This document shows, piece after piece, positions 1-10,049 of a stretch of DNA of 61,920 nucleotides (the stretch's first letter is position 1; each line of letters starts with the position of its first letter). Under the pieces are notes generated by a model. That model had not been told where the DNA came from. It saw nothing but the letters and a program-made list of their open reading frames with translations, and did no database searches. The stretch covers positions 1,056,956 through 1,118,875 of the forward strand of contig MNCI01022125.1 of assembly GCA_015680685.1 (NCBI GenBank), given 5' to 3'. The translations under genes were made by a program, and so were the position numbers. The DNA comes from Gnetum montanum (Eukaryota > Streptophyta > Gnetopsida > Gnetales > Gnetaceae).

Positions 1-568
1 CAAGCCATTCAACAGTCTCCACCTTGCATAAGACAACTTCACAACCTTCTCGTCCTAAGAAATGAGAAGTGCATTTCATGAGTGAGACGTCAAGGGAAAG
101 TATTGCCTTAGGTACTTCCAAGCCTACATCTTCGCCCCCTGCATCTACGTCCTCATCACTAAAAGATAATGTTGCTATGTGTGCACAGTCTTTGCCACCT
201 CACCCAAAAAGGTTTAAACCCAGAACCGAAACTGTCTCTCCTCGAGAAATACGTCTCCTGGGACAAATGGAAGAAGAGAAAAGCAATAAACAGGAAGGTG
301 GCTAAGACCTTTTAAGCGCTCTCACTCAGGTCAAGTAAGCTCTAAACAAAAAAATACTACGTTGAGCCTGTATGACCTGATCATGACATCTACCGCACAC
401 CTTGAGGCTTTCGTCTGCATGTTAACGACAATTCCGGTTGACGAGAACATGTCGGTGGAAGAGAAAGTGATCCACTTGGTCATGCTTCCTTCTACGCCTA
501 CAGAACCCCAGCCATCGCAATTAACTTTCTACGATGATTTCGTTAGGAAAGACCCTGAAAAGGGTTAG
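1..568 (+). pseudogene. Tat-1 gag C-terminal part and gag-protease linker (broken)
   Basis: Positions 69-305 and 362-568 encode the segment with the short motif PREIRLLGQM followed by LSLYDL. The same two motifs occur in Tat-2 (about 24400-24560), between the gag zinc-binding region and the protease. A stop at about 303 and a frame change separate the two pieces. The start of gag is outside the window. Function is inferred from position and similarity to Tat-2 only. Confidence 0.7.
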
Positions 569-1207
569 GTGACTATAGCACCCCTATTCATCACAATTCG
601 GGTTGGCCAACATAAGATCCGAAGGGTACACGTCAATGATGGGGCCGCTACAAATGTCATCTCTTTTCCTATTATGGATAGGCTAGGTTTGGTTGACCAG
701 ATCAGACCCACAACAATGTCATGCTGAAAGTAGTTCAATGGGGCACAGGTCATGGTGAAAGGCATGGTCCACATTGACTTCATGGTAGGGGACCAGTTCC
801 CCACAAACGCAATGCTCATCATGGTTGAAGAGATGCCCAGGTTTAACCTAATCTTGGGGAGGTTATGGTTAGAACAACTTAGGGCTATCTCTTCGCCCAT
901 TCATCAGGTGATCCATCTACCTTATGCAGGCAGGGAGGTGGTAATCCATGGCGACGAGGTAGCAATGCAAGCTATCAACAACGTAGATATGGAACAGGGC
1001 TTAGAGGTCATAACCTCTGAGAATGAAGGTCCTGTATCTGTAGATACTAACCGTTTAGCAAGAGAACTAGCTCAACATGCCAGTTCAGAAAACGAAAACA
1101 CATGGGTTGAGTTGCCCTTCCAAGTGGAGGACAACGATGTAGGCGAAGGCCATAGCAAATTGTCTCGGCCTTACACCTCGTCCAATCCACGATGGGTTAG
1201 GAAGTAG
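569..1207 (+). pseudogene. Tat-1 aspartic protease (broken)
   Basis: The frame reads V-H-V-N-D-G-A-A-T-N near 625-655, the retropepsin active-site DGA motif. It is followed by the conserved segment ending F-N-L-I-L-G-R-L-W-L near 840-870, and then by SSPIHQ. The protease would process the gag-pol polyprotein. Stops at about 724-732 break it. The frame ends at 1207, just after a GTTAGG sequence that could be a splice donor (see the spacer). Tat-2 and Tat-A3r carry homologous domains at 24700-25140 and 58477-58951. Confidence 0.8.
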
Positions 1208-1676
1208 TTATGCATAGCGTAGCAGCCCTATTGCTTCCTACCCTATCAACACCCATTGTACAGTTATCTCTTATTCACCTCACATATATCCATCTACGCT
1301 AGGTACACAAACTTACTTCCTTTAAATTTTTAACATATCTTCTATTTACGTTAAACTTTTCCATGGTCTCCAAAGACCTTAAACTAGCACCTTCAAAATT
1401 TCACATTCTGGCGGTTCGCAATGACCTTAAACTAATACTCCAACCTATTGGCAGTCTACAAAGATATTAAACTAGTAATTTTGCATTTTTACTTCTAGGA
1501 AGTCCGCCATGACCTTAAACTGGAAAATCTTAAGCTTTCTATCATACTTTCTACTTATTTCTATTGCTCGCATTTCATTGCTACTTTGCAAATTCTCACT
1601 ATGCACAGTTACTACAAATAGGTATCTCTTGACTAGAATTTCATCTCATTTTGGCAGGTTGAGCGAGAATGGAAAT
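1208..1676 (+). other. Tat-1 protease-RT spacer, putative intron with motif repeats
   Basis: This non-coding stretch contains degenerate copies of the GACCTTAAACTAGCA motif (near 1370-1390, 1425-1435 and 1505-1520). It ends in a pyrimidine-rich tract and CAG at 1663-1665, a splice-acceptor-like sequence 11 nt before the ATG that opens the RT frame. Tat-2 has the same 11-nt spacing. In Ogre-type Tat elements an intron separates protease from RT; extending that to this element is inference. Confidence 0.55.
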
Positions 1677-3357
1677 CCATCATGATCTCTCTTCACCTTT
1701 AGCTTTAACAGGTCCACATGGCGAACTCGCAAGACAACTGAACCCAGAGCTAATAGATTGGGAATCATCCACAGTTAGCACTGTAGCATCCTTAGAAGAA
1801 TCCCCAGACTAGCCTGAGCATCTGGTCCAAGCCTTAGATTTAGAGGCCAAGGATGTAACTGAGGACCCTCTCTTCAAAATGCCTGTGACCACATCTAGGG
1901 GGGGGAGATAAAAACGTTGAAACTTAGTTCCCTCCTAGATTCACAGACACACAAAGATGTAGCCAAAATTCTGCAAGATAACATTGAAGTCTTTGCGTAG
2001 TCATACAACGACATGCCGGGTTTAGATCCAAGGCTGATATAGCACAACATCATCTTAGACCCACACATGAAAGCAGTTAAGAAAAAGGCTCGCAAGGTTA
2101 AACTAGAGATCACACTAGTCATATGGGATGAAATCACCAAGCTATATCAGGTTGGTTTCATCCGGGCAGTTGATTACTTGGAATGGGTGTCTAACATCAT
2201 TGTAGTTTTTAAGAAAATGGGAGGAATACGAATCTGTATAGACTTCCGGGATCTGAACAAGGCAATGATCAAAGATGATTTTCCACTTTTGAGTATCGAT
2301 CAACTCATTGACACTACGGCTGGTCATGCTCTATTATCCTTTATGGATGGTTTCTCTGGCTACAACCAAATTCACATCAACCCAGAGCATCAGTTAACAA
2401 TAACCTTCATGATCCCATGGGGACTTTCTATTATACTATGATTCCCTTTGGGCTCAAGAATGCTGGAGCAACCTACCAGCGAGCCATGACTTACATCTTT
2501 AGCAACTACATCCTAGAAACGCTGAACGATTATGTGGATGACATAGCGGTGAATTCTAAAGAAGTCGCTAATCATCCCAACGATCTAGGTCTAGTCCTAA
2601 AGTGTTTCGAAATGCACAATTTACACCTTAATCCAAAAAAGTATGTCTTCGGGGTGAGAACTGGAGGCATGTTAGGGTTTGTAGTATCGGAGGCTGGAAT
2701 ATGAGTGGACCCTGACAAAGTCAAGGCCATCGTTAACCTAGCACCACCTACAAATCTTACGGAATTGCATGGGTTACAAGGTAGAGTATAGTTCATTAGA
2801 AGGTTTATAGCAAAGTTGACTGACAAGTTACACCCCATGCAGCATCTACTGAAGAAAGGGATTAACTTCGAATGGACAACATAATGCTAACAAGCCTTTG
2901 ATGATTTGAAGAAAGACCTGTTGCACCTTCCAACTATTTACCCACCACAGAAGGATAAGCATTTCTTCATTTACCTTGCCACCTCAGACACGTCTATTGT
3001 GGCATTGTTATGTTAGAAATGGGATGACGGTTCTGAGATACTAGTGTACTACCTAAGTCATGCACTGATAGCGTATCAGGCGAAATACAATGAGGTGGAG
3101 AGAAACTGTCTTACCTTAGTGTTTGCATTGAAGAAGTGGAGACACTACCTATTTTGTAGTAAGATTAACATTATTTGCAAGAGCAATATACTCCGGGCTA
3201 TCACAAACAACCTGTATGAAAGCAGTAGGATAGCCCAGTGGAAAGCAATAACAGCGGAATTCGATTTGCATTATGTGAGCCAATCGTCGACGAAAGGTCA
3301 AGCTATAGCAACGCAACTTACGACCTCACCCGTCGATGACTAGGCAATTATAGATCC
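1677..3357 (+). pseudogene. Tat-1 reverse transcriptase and first (retroviral-type) RNase H (broken)
   Basis: The frame opens with ATG at 1677. RT motifs follow: RICIDFRDLN at about 2228-2258, FMDGFSGYNQI at about 2341-2373, and the catalytic YVDD at 2531-2542, which is intact. RT copies element RNA into DNA. Breaks include a one-base deletion near 2420, stops at 2701-2704 and 2789, and stops in the segment before RNase H. The first RNase H (about 2900-3350) shows the ATSDTSIVA region and the VYYLSHAL motif. Most stops replace Gln codons. Confidence 0.85.
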
Positions 3358-3676
3358 CGAATTCCTAGATGAGCATGTTAGCACTATCAAAGTCATCCCG
3401 TCTCATCTTGAAGCCACTTTGCATTTCGAAGGCACCTCGACCGCACGAGGGGGTAGTGCAGCTGTTGTCATTACGTTCCCCTATGGGGAAATGCAACCTT
3501 TTGCTTATTGTTTTGTGTTCCCTTGTACAAACAACATGGTAGAGTATGAAGGATTACTCAGGGACCTCTTAGCAGCCCAAGCATTAAGCATACAACACTT
3601 GGAAATTCGCAGAGATTCACAAGTAGTTGTTGTTGGCACATTTGGCCATTTCATGGAACAATAAGACTCAGTTTAA
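3358..3676 (+). pseudogene. Tat-1 second RNase H domain, 5' part (interrupted)
   Basis: After the linker, 3419-3664 reads HFEGTSTARGGSAAVV, then NNMVEYEGLL and EIRRDSQVVV. This is the plant-like (archaeal-type) RNase H signature that marks Tat-lineage elements with dual RNase H. The frame stops at 3663-3665, and unrelated sequence begins at about 3670-3676. The C-terminal piece resumes at about 6664. Comparison with Tat-B1r suggests that roughly 25 residues are missing at the junction. Confidence 0.75.
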
Positions 3677-4036
3677 ATGTTAATGAAAGAATGGGAGAGT
3701 GTAAGTGTGCTATTTCATACCATGAGATCTAAGGGAGACCTTAATATTATTGGTGGAAATAATGATTCACAACAAGGAATAAAGATTGCAAGAGATAATG
3801 TGGCAATAAAGAATGAATTAACAAGCAAGGAATTTTTCATTGTCAGAAATATGTTCAGGAATCGATCATTTGGGTATTGGCAAAAAAACGAAAGGAGGAA
3901 ACTGGAGTCGAAAATTAAGAATTTAAAATCCTTGTTAACTATTATTTAGTTCACGTTTGGCCCTGCCTTGCAAAAATACTCTGCCGGGAAGCGTCATTTT
4001 CCAAAAACATTCAGCGCGGCACTGGAAGTGTTCTTC

Positions 4037-4815
4037 TCAACTTGAAAATATCAGGCACAACTGGATTATTATCAGAATCATTTGTGAAATGGCTCTGAAA
4101 TTGCTCTGATCGGCGTCAATGGTCTTGGTGGCAGCATAAACCACCCATCTAGCATTCAAGGCATTCGTTTTTCCTTTTCTTCCTGCCGTGAACACAGCCA
4201 ACGGGTCTACTTCTTTGTCGCCGCCAACGCCGATGTTGTTCAGGACATGAATTTCAAAGTGGACGCAGGGAGGCTCTGGCCGGGGATAGTACGTACCGAC
4301 ACTCCTGCGATTCTGTGGATTCAAACCCCGGAATGGAAAAAATCGCCCAGAAGATTCGGCCTGTTCACACTAAAACCCTCAAATCTGAACCTGCATTTTA
4401 ATCCTTATTATTTCGTGTGCATTTGCAAAAAAATGATCATCTTCATCCCGCGTAAAGGTCTGGCTGTGATTGCATTGCAAAATCCATGGGCTGAAAGCAA
4501 AGGCTGCAAACAAAAAAATTAGCTCCAACGACAGGCGTGTTTCTAGCTCGTCCCTGTAACTTCTAATAATTTGTGCAGGTTATTTCCTCACCAAACAGGT
4601 TTTTGGTTTCCTTCCGAAGGACTCATTTCAAATTTTTAGGCGGTATGTCATTCACTCCTCCTGGAACCTACCTTCCAAAACAGCAGCCACACCCAATGCC
4701 GATGCCTTCGGTATCGCAGACCAGTCCGATGAGTACAGCGACAAAGACACAGAGGCACATCAAGACAAGTGTCAGGAGATATTTTGGGCCGATGCTGGTA
4801 AACCGGAGTTGCAGT
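4037..4815 (-). pseudogene. Minus-strand gene-like fragment with a membrane segment (unidentified)
   Basis: On the minus strand 4815-4676 encodes a stretch whose centre, YLLTLVLMCLCVFVAVLIGL, is a convincing transmembrane helix, followed by a Cys/Gly-rich tail. A donor-like GGAAG|GTAGGTT follows at about 4670. An acceptor-like TTTGAATCCACAG precedes a second open segment (4318-4037) containing EIHVLNNIGVGG. The two segments look like exons with a 350-bp intron and are more GC-rich than their surroundings. I do not recognise the protein. It may be a captured host gene fragment; the plus strand is also open here, so orientation is not certain. Confidence 0.3.
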
Positions 4816-4859
4816 TTATGAAATAAAATTTTAAAATAATCACAAAGTAACCAAATTAA

Positions 4860-5085
4860 CCAACATATATATACATATATATATAGATAAATATATACCC
4901 ATAGTGTGAAGTACCCATAGTGTGAAGCCTTGGTTTAAAAATTTGCCTTTAATTATCCCAAGTCATAAATATTATTTACTATCCATAAAAATATTTGCAA
5001 TATTGATATTTAAAATATTTATTTGTAATATCACATTACATTTAATATAAATATTAAATACATTTAATATAAATATTAAAGTTAG
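4860..5085. repeat. AT-rich low-complexity DNA with (TA)n and short repeats
   Basis: 4864-4898 is a TA/ATAC simple repeat. CATAGTGTGAAG is directly repeated around 4900-4927. A TTTAATATAAATATTAAA-type unit occurs twice at about 5040-5080. No coding signal was seen. Confidence 0.6.
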
Positions 5086-6330
5086 CATAAAATTCTCCTA
5101 ATTTTATGCAGAACTTCCTAACTCCCTAACTACATAACTCCCTCCTAGCTTGTTGGGCAAGTAATCTTCTAATTGGTTGGCCAAGTTACTTGGGAGAGAA
5201 GTTAGGTGAGATATTTTGAATATGTAACTTCCCTACCTACCTTGGAACCCTATAAAAAGGCTTCAGGGGTCAAGGGAAGAAAAAGGAGAAAAAAAGGAGG
5301 ATCATCACTTGAAATCATCATCACTTGATATATCATCACACTTGGGGTCTCATACATCACACTTTGAAGGCTACTAGTTAGCACTTGGGCTTTCACTTGG
5401 AGATACTTTGAGTCTCGGGAGAAGAGCATTTTGTAAAGAAGAAAGTGTGAACGATTGCTTGTAAGATGGCTTGCTAGAATAAAGATTTCAGCCTCTTTGT
5501 CATGGTCCTGTGAGTTATGCATTTCATTTTTTGTTTTGTTTAAATTGTTTAGCTAGTGGTTTAGATAGTATCATCCTTGGCAAGTAATTTTGGGATTTTT
5601 AGATTGCTCTTATTGTTCTTGTTGCCCGATAGAAATTTCTATTAAAATTTTGCCATAGAAGCGCTTGTGTTTAAAAGCCTTAAGAGCATTTTAGTAGTAA
5701 ATTTCATTATTGTGCAACGTGTGGGAACTGCTATTGGGATTGTTGTAAGAGAGCCTCTGTTTGTAGTCACGCCGTTGAACAATTCAGTAGTCGAGAGGGT
5801 TCAGAAAATCTTTGGTATTTTGATGGGACCAGAATAGCTTCTTTTTATCTTTAAAGTGAATTCTCGTGGTATTTCAATCAGAAATTGTCAAGTCTTTTAA
5901 AGGTTCTGTTTGAATGCAATCGTTGACATCTATTATCTAGTCAAAATGGAGTCTCGTACGTGGTAGTTTACGCAGCAATTTTTGGTAGCATAATAGGATT
6001 GTCTTGAAGATATTGCTTGTTTGAGCCTTGGAAGTTTGAACAATTCGTAGATATTGAATTTGGGATAGCTTTATTGCGAAGTGTTTACTCGTGTCATTTT
6101 ACCTTGTTTAAATATTTGAGGTCTACACAAATCTGCTTTCTTTTCTTTTTTGCTTATTTCCATTGAATCTTGCTCTATTTCTAGTTTTCTTGTGGAACTA
6201 TCTCTTTCTCTGGGGAAAATTAGGAGTAGATTGCAGAGTTGTGCTCAAATGTTTTTGCAAAATTTTATTTGTTATAAGTAGGTATTATAAGGATCGCGTA
6301 GACTAGACATTTGAACAAAATAGGAAATTT
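5086..6330 (+). promoter_or_regulatory. Promoter-like region (TATAAAAAGG) with transcribed-leader features
   Basis: TATAAAAAGG lies at 5251-5260 after a compositionally distinct upstream block, and AATAAA follows at about 5478. This resembles the U3-R part of an LTR or a Pol II promoter. I found no PBS, terminal repeat or long ORF downstream. The remainder to 6330 is T-rich with no feature I can name. It could be part of an LTR belonging to the inserted element. Confidence 0.3.
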
Positions 6331-6640
6331 TCAATAACTCACAGTACTTGGCAAAGTTGGCTGAATCTCTTTAAAGTAAGTCATTTGTAGTTTACATACA
6401 ATGCAATTGTTACATTTCTCACAACCACATGCCGTAATAGCACACACACACATACTCACATTAACTACTAAGTTTATTTGGAGGTATCTGGGCCTTGGTG
6501 TTGCCAGAGACCAGCAGGCACCTAAATCTTGTTCGAGGACACTCGTTGGCGATCGCGTCCCAAATGGTCGCCAATAGTTGTGAATCGAATCATTGAGGTC
6601 TATTCCTGCAAGGTTATACACCTGCAGCCCTACTGCGAAT
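6331..6640 (-). other. Minus-strand open segment, possible exon of the inserted DNA
   Basis: The minus strand from about 6620 to 6460 is open and contains NYWRPFGTRSPTSVLEQDL. It is preceded by an acceptor-like CTTGCAG (near 6610) and followed by a donor-like AATGTGAGTATG near 6455. It may belong with the minus-strand gene-like fragment at 4037-4815. I do not recognise the protein, and the splice reading is conjecture. Confidence 0.2.
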
Positions 6641-6663
6641 TAGTGAAAATCCTACTCAAATAG

Positions 6664-8162
6664 TTTACAACAACGGACGTGCAACATGTGCCATGCAACG
6701 AAAACACCGTAGTAGATACCTTGGCCACCCTAGCATTAAATGTTCCACCACACTTGTTTGCAAGTTTTCCAACCTCGATTACCAAGTGTGCTGAGCCTAT
6801 CACTTAGGTAGTACATGTAGCCTCTATCAGTGCTATGGATACCTAGGAGTGGTACGCCAACATTAAAGCCTACATGTAACATGGCGAGCCCCCAAGTGGA
6901 TTGACTTCTACTCGGAGAGATGTAATCCTCAAGCATGCTTTACAATATGTGCTTATGGGAGACAATGCCCTGTGCAAATGCTCCTATGACAGGATATTGT
7001 TGGCATGCATTAATGAGGAGCAAGTGGAGAAGGTTTTAATGAAGTACACGAGGGACTGTGTGGTGGACACATAGCACCTAGAGCCATGGTTGCAAAAATT
7101 AGACGTCTAGGGTACTATTGGCCTCACATGGAGCGTGATTACCTGGCCAAAGTTAAGATGTGTGATACGTGCCAAAGATACGCAAATCTCATACATGTTT
7201 CACCTACAGAATTACATTCGATGTAGATCACGTGGCCTTTCCATCAATGGGGACTAGACATCATAGGACCTATCACGCCTAAGTCTTTCGTAGGGCATAA
7301 CTTCATCATCACTGCAACTGAGTATTTTACTAAGTGGGTAGAGGCTATCCCCCTGAGGAAGACTACATCTCAGTATATTTGCCACTTCATCTTAGACAAC
7401 ATCATGACAAGGTTTGGGCTTCCCATGACTATTGTGACTGACAATGGGCCACAATTTGGTAGTGTGGAAACTTGAACCTTTTGCAGCAATCTTGGCATCA
7501 AACATTCATTCTCCTAGCCATATTACCGGCNGGTAGTGTGGAAACTTGAACCTTTTGTAGCAATCTTGGCATCAAACATTCATTCTCCTAGCCATATTAC
7601 CGGCAGGCGAACGGACAAGTAGAGGCTAGAAACAAGTCCATGGTCAACTTACTAAAGAAAATGCTTAACAATAGCAAGAGGCGATGCCATGAGCAAATCC
7701 TCTATGTGCTGTGGCCTTACAGGATGACATGTAGGACTGCAACAGGTAAGACACCTTATAGTCTTGTTTATGGATCTGAAGTGGTGTTACCTCTTGAGTT
7801 GCAAGTACCATCACTTCGGATGATCCTATCGAATATTGTGAGCGAAGCCCAGAACAACGAGTTGAGGATCATCGACCTCAACTCAATAGAGGAGGAGCAT
7901 GCATAGACACTAGGTTGCATAGAGCATTATTAAAACAAGCAGTGGTAGAAACATCATGCAAATTCGCATCAACGGCCAATACAGAAGGGAGTCCTTGTTC
8001 TCAAGGCTATCCATGAGCATATGAACAAATTCTCAGTAAACTGGGAAGGTCCATACATAGTCACAAAAGCCTTTGGGAACTAGGCCTTCAAGCTGGCAGA
8101 CATGGATGGCAACGACTTTGCAAATCCGGTGAATCACTCGTATCTCAAGCCGTACTACATCT
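6664..8162 (+). pseudogene. Tat-1 RNase H end and integrase (broken)
   Basis: 6664-6740 resumes the second RNase H with the motif QHVPCNENTVVDTLATLA. A linker follows. The integrase zinc-binding domain ends with CDTCQRYANL near 7160-7190. The catalytic core starts with WGLDIIGPI (near 7245, first Asp present), followed by TIVTDNGPQFG near 7430-7460 (second Asp present). The C-terminal part shows YRMTCRTATGKTPYSLVYG at about 7700-7770 and ends at 8162 with LKPYYI. Stops at 7066, 7224 and 7904 and an assembly duplication at 7458-7604 interrupt it. Integrase would insert the element cDNA. Confidence 0.85.
7458..7604. other. Assembly artefact: 73-bp direct duplication around a single N
   Basis: 7458-7530 and 7532-7604 are the same 73 bases apart from one change (TTGCAG versus TTGTAG) and are separated by one N at 7531. 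It lies in the integrase core, where the duplicated block is not expected. Overlapping contig ends that were not merged explain it best. Confidence 0.9.
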
Positions 8163-8690
8163 GATGCATAAAGCAGATAAGAAAACGTTCACTACGATGT
8201 AAAACTGGCAAAGCTTCACCAACGTCCGCTACGATGTAAAATTGGCAAAGGTGAGCACATGTCCGTTATGACGTAAAACTGGCAAAGCATGTCTGCTACG
8301 ACGTAAAACTAGCAAAGCTCATCTGCCATGACTATAAATTGGCATAGACAGTCTGTTATGACTATAAACTGACACAGACAGTTCGCTACGACTATAAACT
8401 AGCACAAATAGTCTGCTACGACTATAAAATGGCACAGACAGTCTACTATGACTATAAAATGGCATAGACCATTCGTTGAGATGCTAAACTGGCACAAGCG
8501 GTCTACTGGGACCTTAAACTAGCTTATCCACCATCCGCTATGATGATAAACTAGCACAACAGTCTGTTGGGACTCTAAACTAGCATGGTGGTCTACTAGG
8601 ACCTTAAACTAGCACATCACGGTCTGCTGAGGCCTTAAACCAACACATCACGGTCTACCATGACCTTAAACTGGGTTCGCGGCATGTCCC
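8163..8690 (+). repeat. Tandem array of about 30-bp motif downstream of integrase
   Basis: About 16 imperfect units, each resembling GTCTGCTACGACTATAAACT followed by GGCACA. Units near the 5' end read ACGATGTAAAACTGGCAAAG; later ones read GGGACCTTAAACTAGCA. The array starts 15-25 bp after the integrase stop. Related arrays sit at the same position in Tat-A3r (57640-57965, minus) and Tat-B1r (50890-51060, minus). Confidence 0.85.
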
Positions 8691-10036
8691 CATCATGCAT
8701 CATGACTCATCAAGCAAGTGAGCATGTAGAGTGCCAACATAGAGTGAAACTTTTTAGTTCTAGAATGCAGTTCACGATGCCAAGAAAACACCCCCTGGAA
8801 TATATGCAACGCCATTGCTCTTGGCATCTTGCTGATCCATCAGAGATGTCTTTTGACATCCTGCTAACCCTTCGGATCTACCACCACCATGACTCATCAC
8901 CTTGGCAGTAGCTTTCCTAGTCAGTGCCTGCTGCTGGAGTCCCAGCGGTATTGTGGCCCAACCACAGTGTTTTTGTCCTCCAGCCCCCATTATCGTCCAA
9001 GCCCAAAAGACGTTTAGCTGCTAGGTAGCCCATCTCACAGCTGAAATGCATAATGTTTGCCTTGGGTGGGGATTCCTACGCATCTGCATTCACAGTAACT
9101 CCTAGCCTCCTCGGTGCCAGCTCCTCCAGACTGATGTTGCTAAGGCCACTGCTAGCCTTCCTAGTTTGGACGTCACATGCCTTAGCAACAATGTCCAAAG
9201 CTCTCGCAACATCGACAACAAGCAATACCTTTGCCTTTTGTTTTTCATCATGGTTGTTTCTCCTGGTTTGCTTTCTGTTGTGTTTACAGGGTGAATGCCA
9301 GAGGGGCATCATTCAGAGGTGCGTTATGCCATGGCGGTAGGACACTACATCGTTACAAGGTTGTGCCATAGCTTGGCTACTTCAGAGTGCACTTCCTGTC
9401 CTCCCCTTTAAATCCATTTACCTTATTCCTTACACTCACAATCTACTCTCTCACCTATTTTGGAAGCTTTTCCTAATACCTATAGAGTCCTCTCATATGC
9501 TTAACCATAAAGTCTATGACACGTGTAACACAACTCGCTGCATGGGAAACATCTGTAGATGGGTTAGAGCCCTGTGTGGATGTAACACAACTCATCCCAG
9601 GAAAGAAACACATGTCCTGCAACAAGAAGGTTGTTTGCAAATGTAAACAGCAAAACAAAAAAAGCAAAAGCATAAAAGAGCAAAAGCTCACAAAAAAAAC
9701 GTGCCTAAAACAAATGGCACATAGGCTATTTCGCAATCACCCTCTCTAAGCATTCTGACGAGAGGTCGAAGGTCAGCGAAAGAAAAGATGACCACGCAAA
9801 CAACTCCCTCACAAGCATTCTGATGAGGGATTCTGCTAAGTTTCATCTTTACCATTTTCCTGAACCTCCTTCCCCCTTCTTAAACCTTCCCTTTTCCCCG
9901 CATAACCAATCCAACACTCTCAAGCACAACTAAGCGACATCTTGGCAATCACCAAAGAGCGATGTTAGTGTTTTGTCTTTCGTGGTGTTTTGTATTCTTT
10001 GTCGGTGTCTCTCGGGTCCATCCTCCATATGTCAAC
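8691..10036 (+). other. Tat-1 3' untranslated region
   Basis: Non-coding DNA between the tandem array and the polypurine tract. An A-rich tract (9640-9705, many AAAAGCAAAA runs) matches in position the long T-rich tract of minus-strand Tat-A3r (56985-57075). The final 80 bp (about 9955-10036, GTGTTTTGTATTCTTTGTCG) are conserved with the 3' ends of Tat-B1r and Tat-A3r. Short open frames here look like chance. Confidence 0.6.
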
Positions 10037-10049
10037 AAAGAGGGGCCAA
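10037..10049 (+). other. Polypurine tract of Tat-1
   Basis: AAAGAGGGGCCAA immediately precedes the LTR start TGAAACATCC. The same tract is found as the reverse complement at 48849-48864 and 56435-56448. It primes plus-strand DNA synthesis. Confidence 0.85.

Larger units (their letters stand above)
3677..6660. mobile_element. About 3-kb insertion of unidentified origin inside Tat-1 RNase H
   Basis: RNase H coding sequence stops at about 3676 and resumes at about 6664, so the intervening DNA is an insertion. I could not find clear terminal TG/CA, terminal repeats or a target duplication; ACTCA occurs on both sides (3666-3670 and 6654-6658), which is weak. The insertion holds a 90-codon open frame at 3677-3949 that I do not recognise, minus-strand gene-like segments, AT-rich DNA, and a plus-strand TATAAAAAGG promoter-like region. 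Confidence 0.6.

Noticed and set aside
5250-5522. 90-codon minus-strand frame over the promoter-like region
   Set aside because: It is antisense to a TATA-bearing transcribed region, with Ser/Thr/His-rich low-complexity translation.
8163-8690. CRISPR-like array (short repeats with spacers)
   Set aside because: Units are imperfect, adjacent and vary gradually, with no unique spacers, and the context is a plant retrotransposon.
9516-9749. Small plus and minus frames in the Tat-1 3' region
   Set aside because: No counterpart in the equivalent region of Tat-A3r; lysine-rich by base composition.
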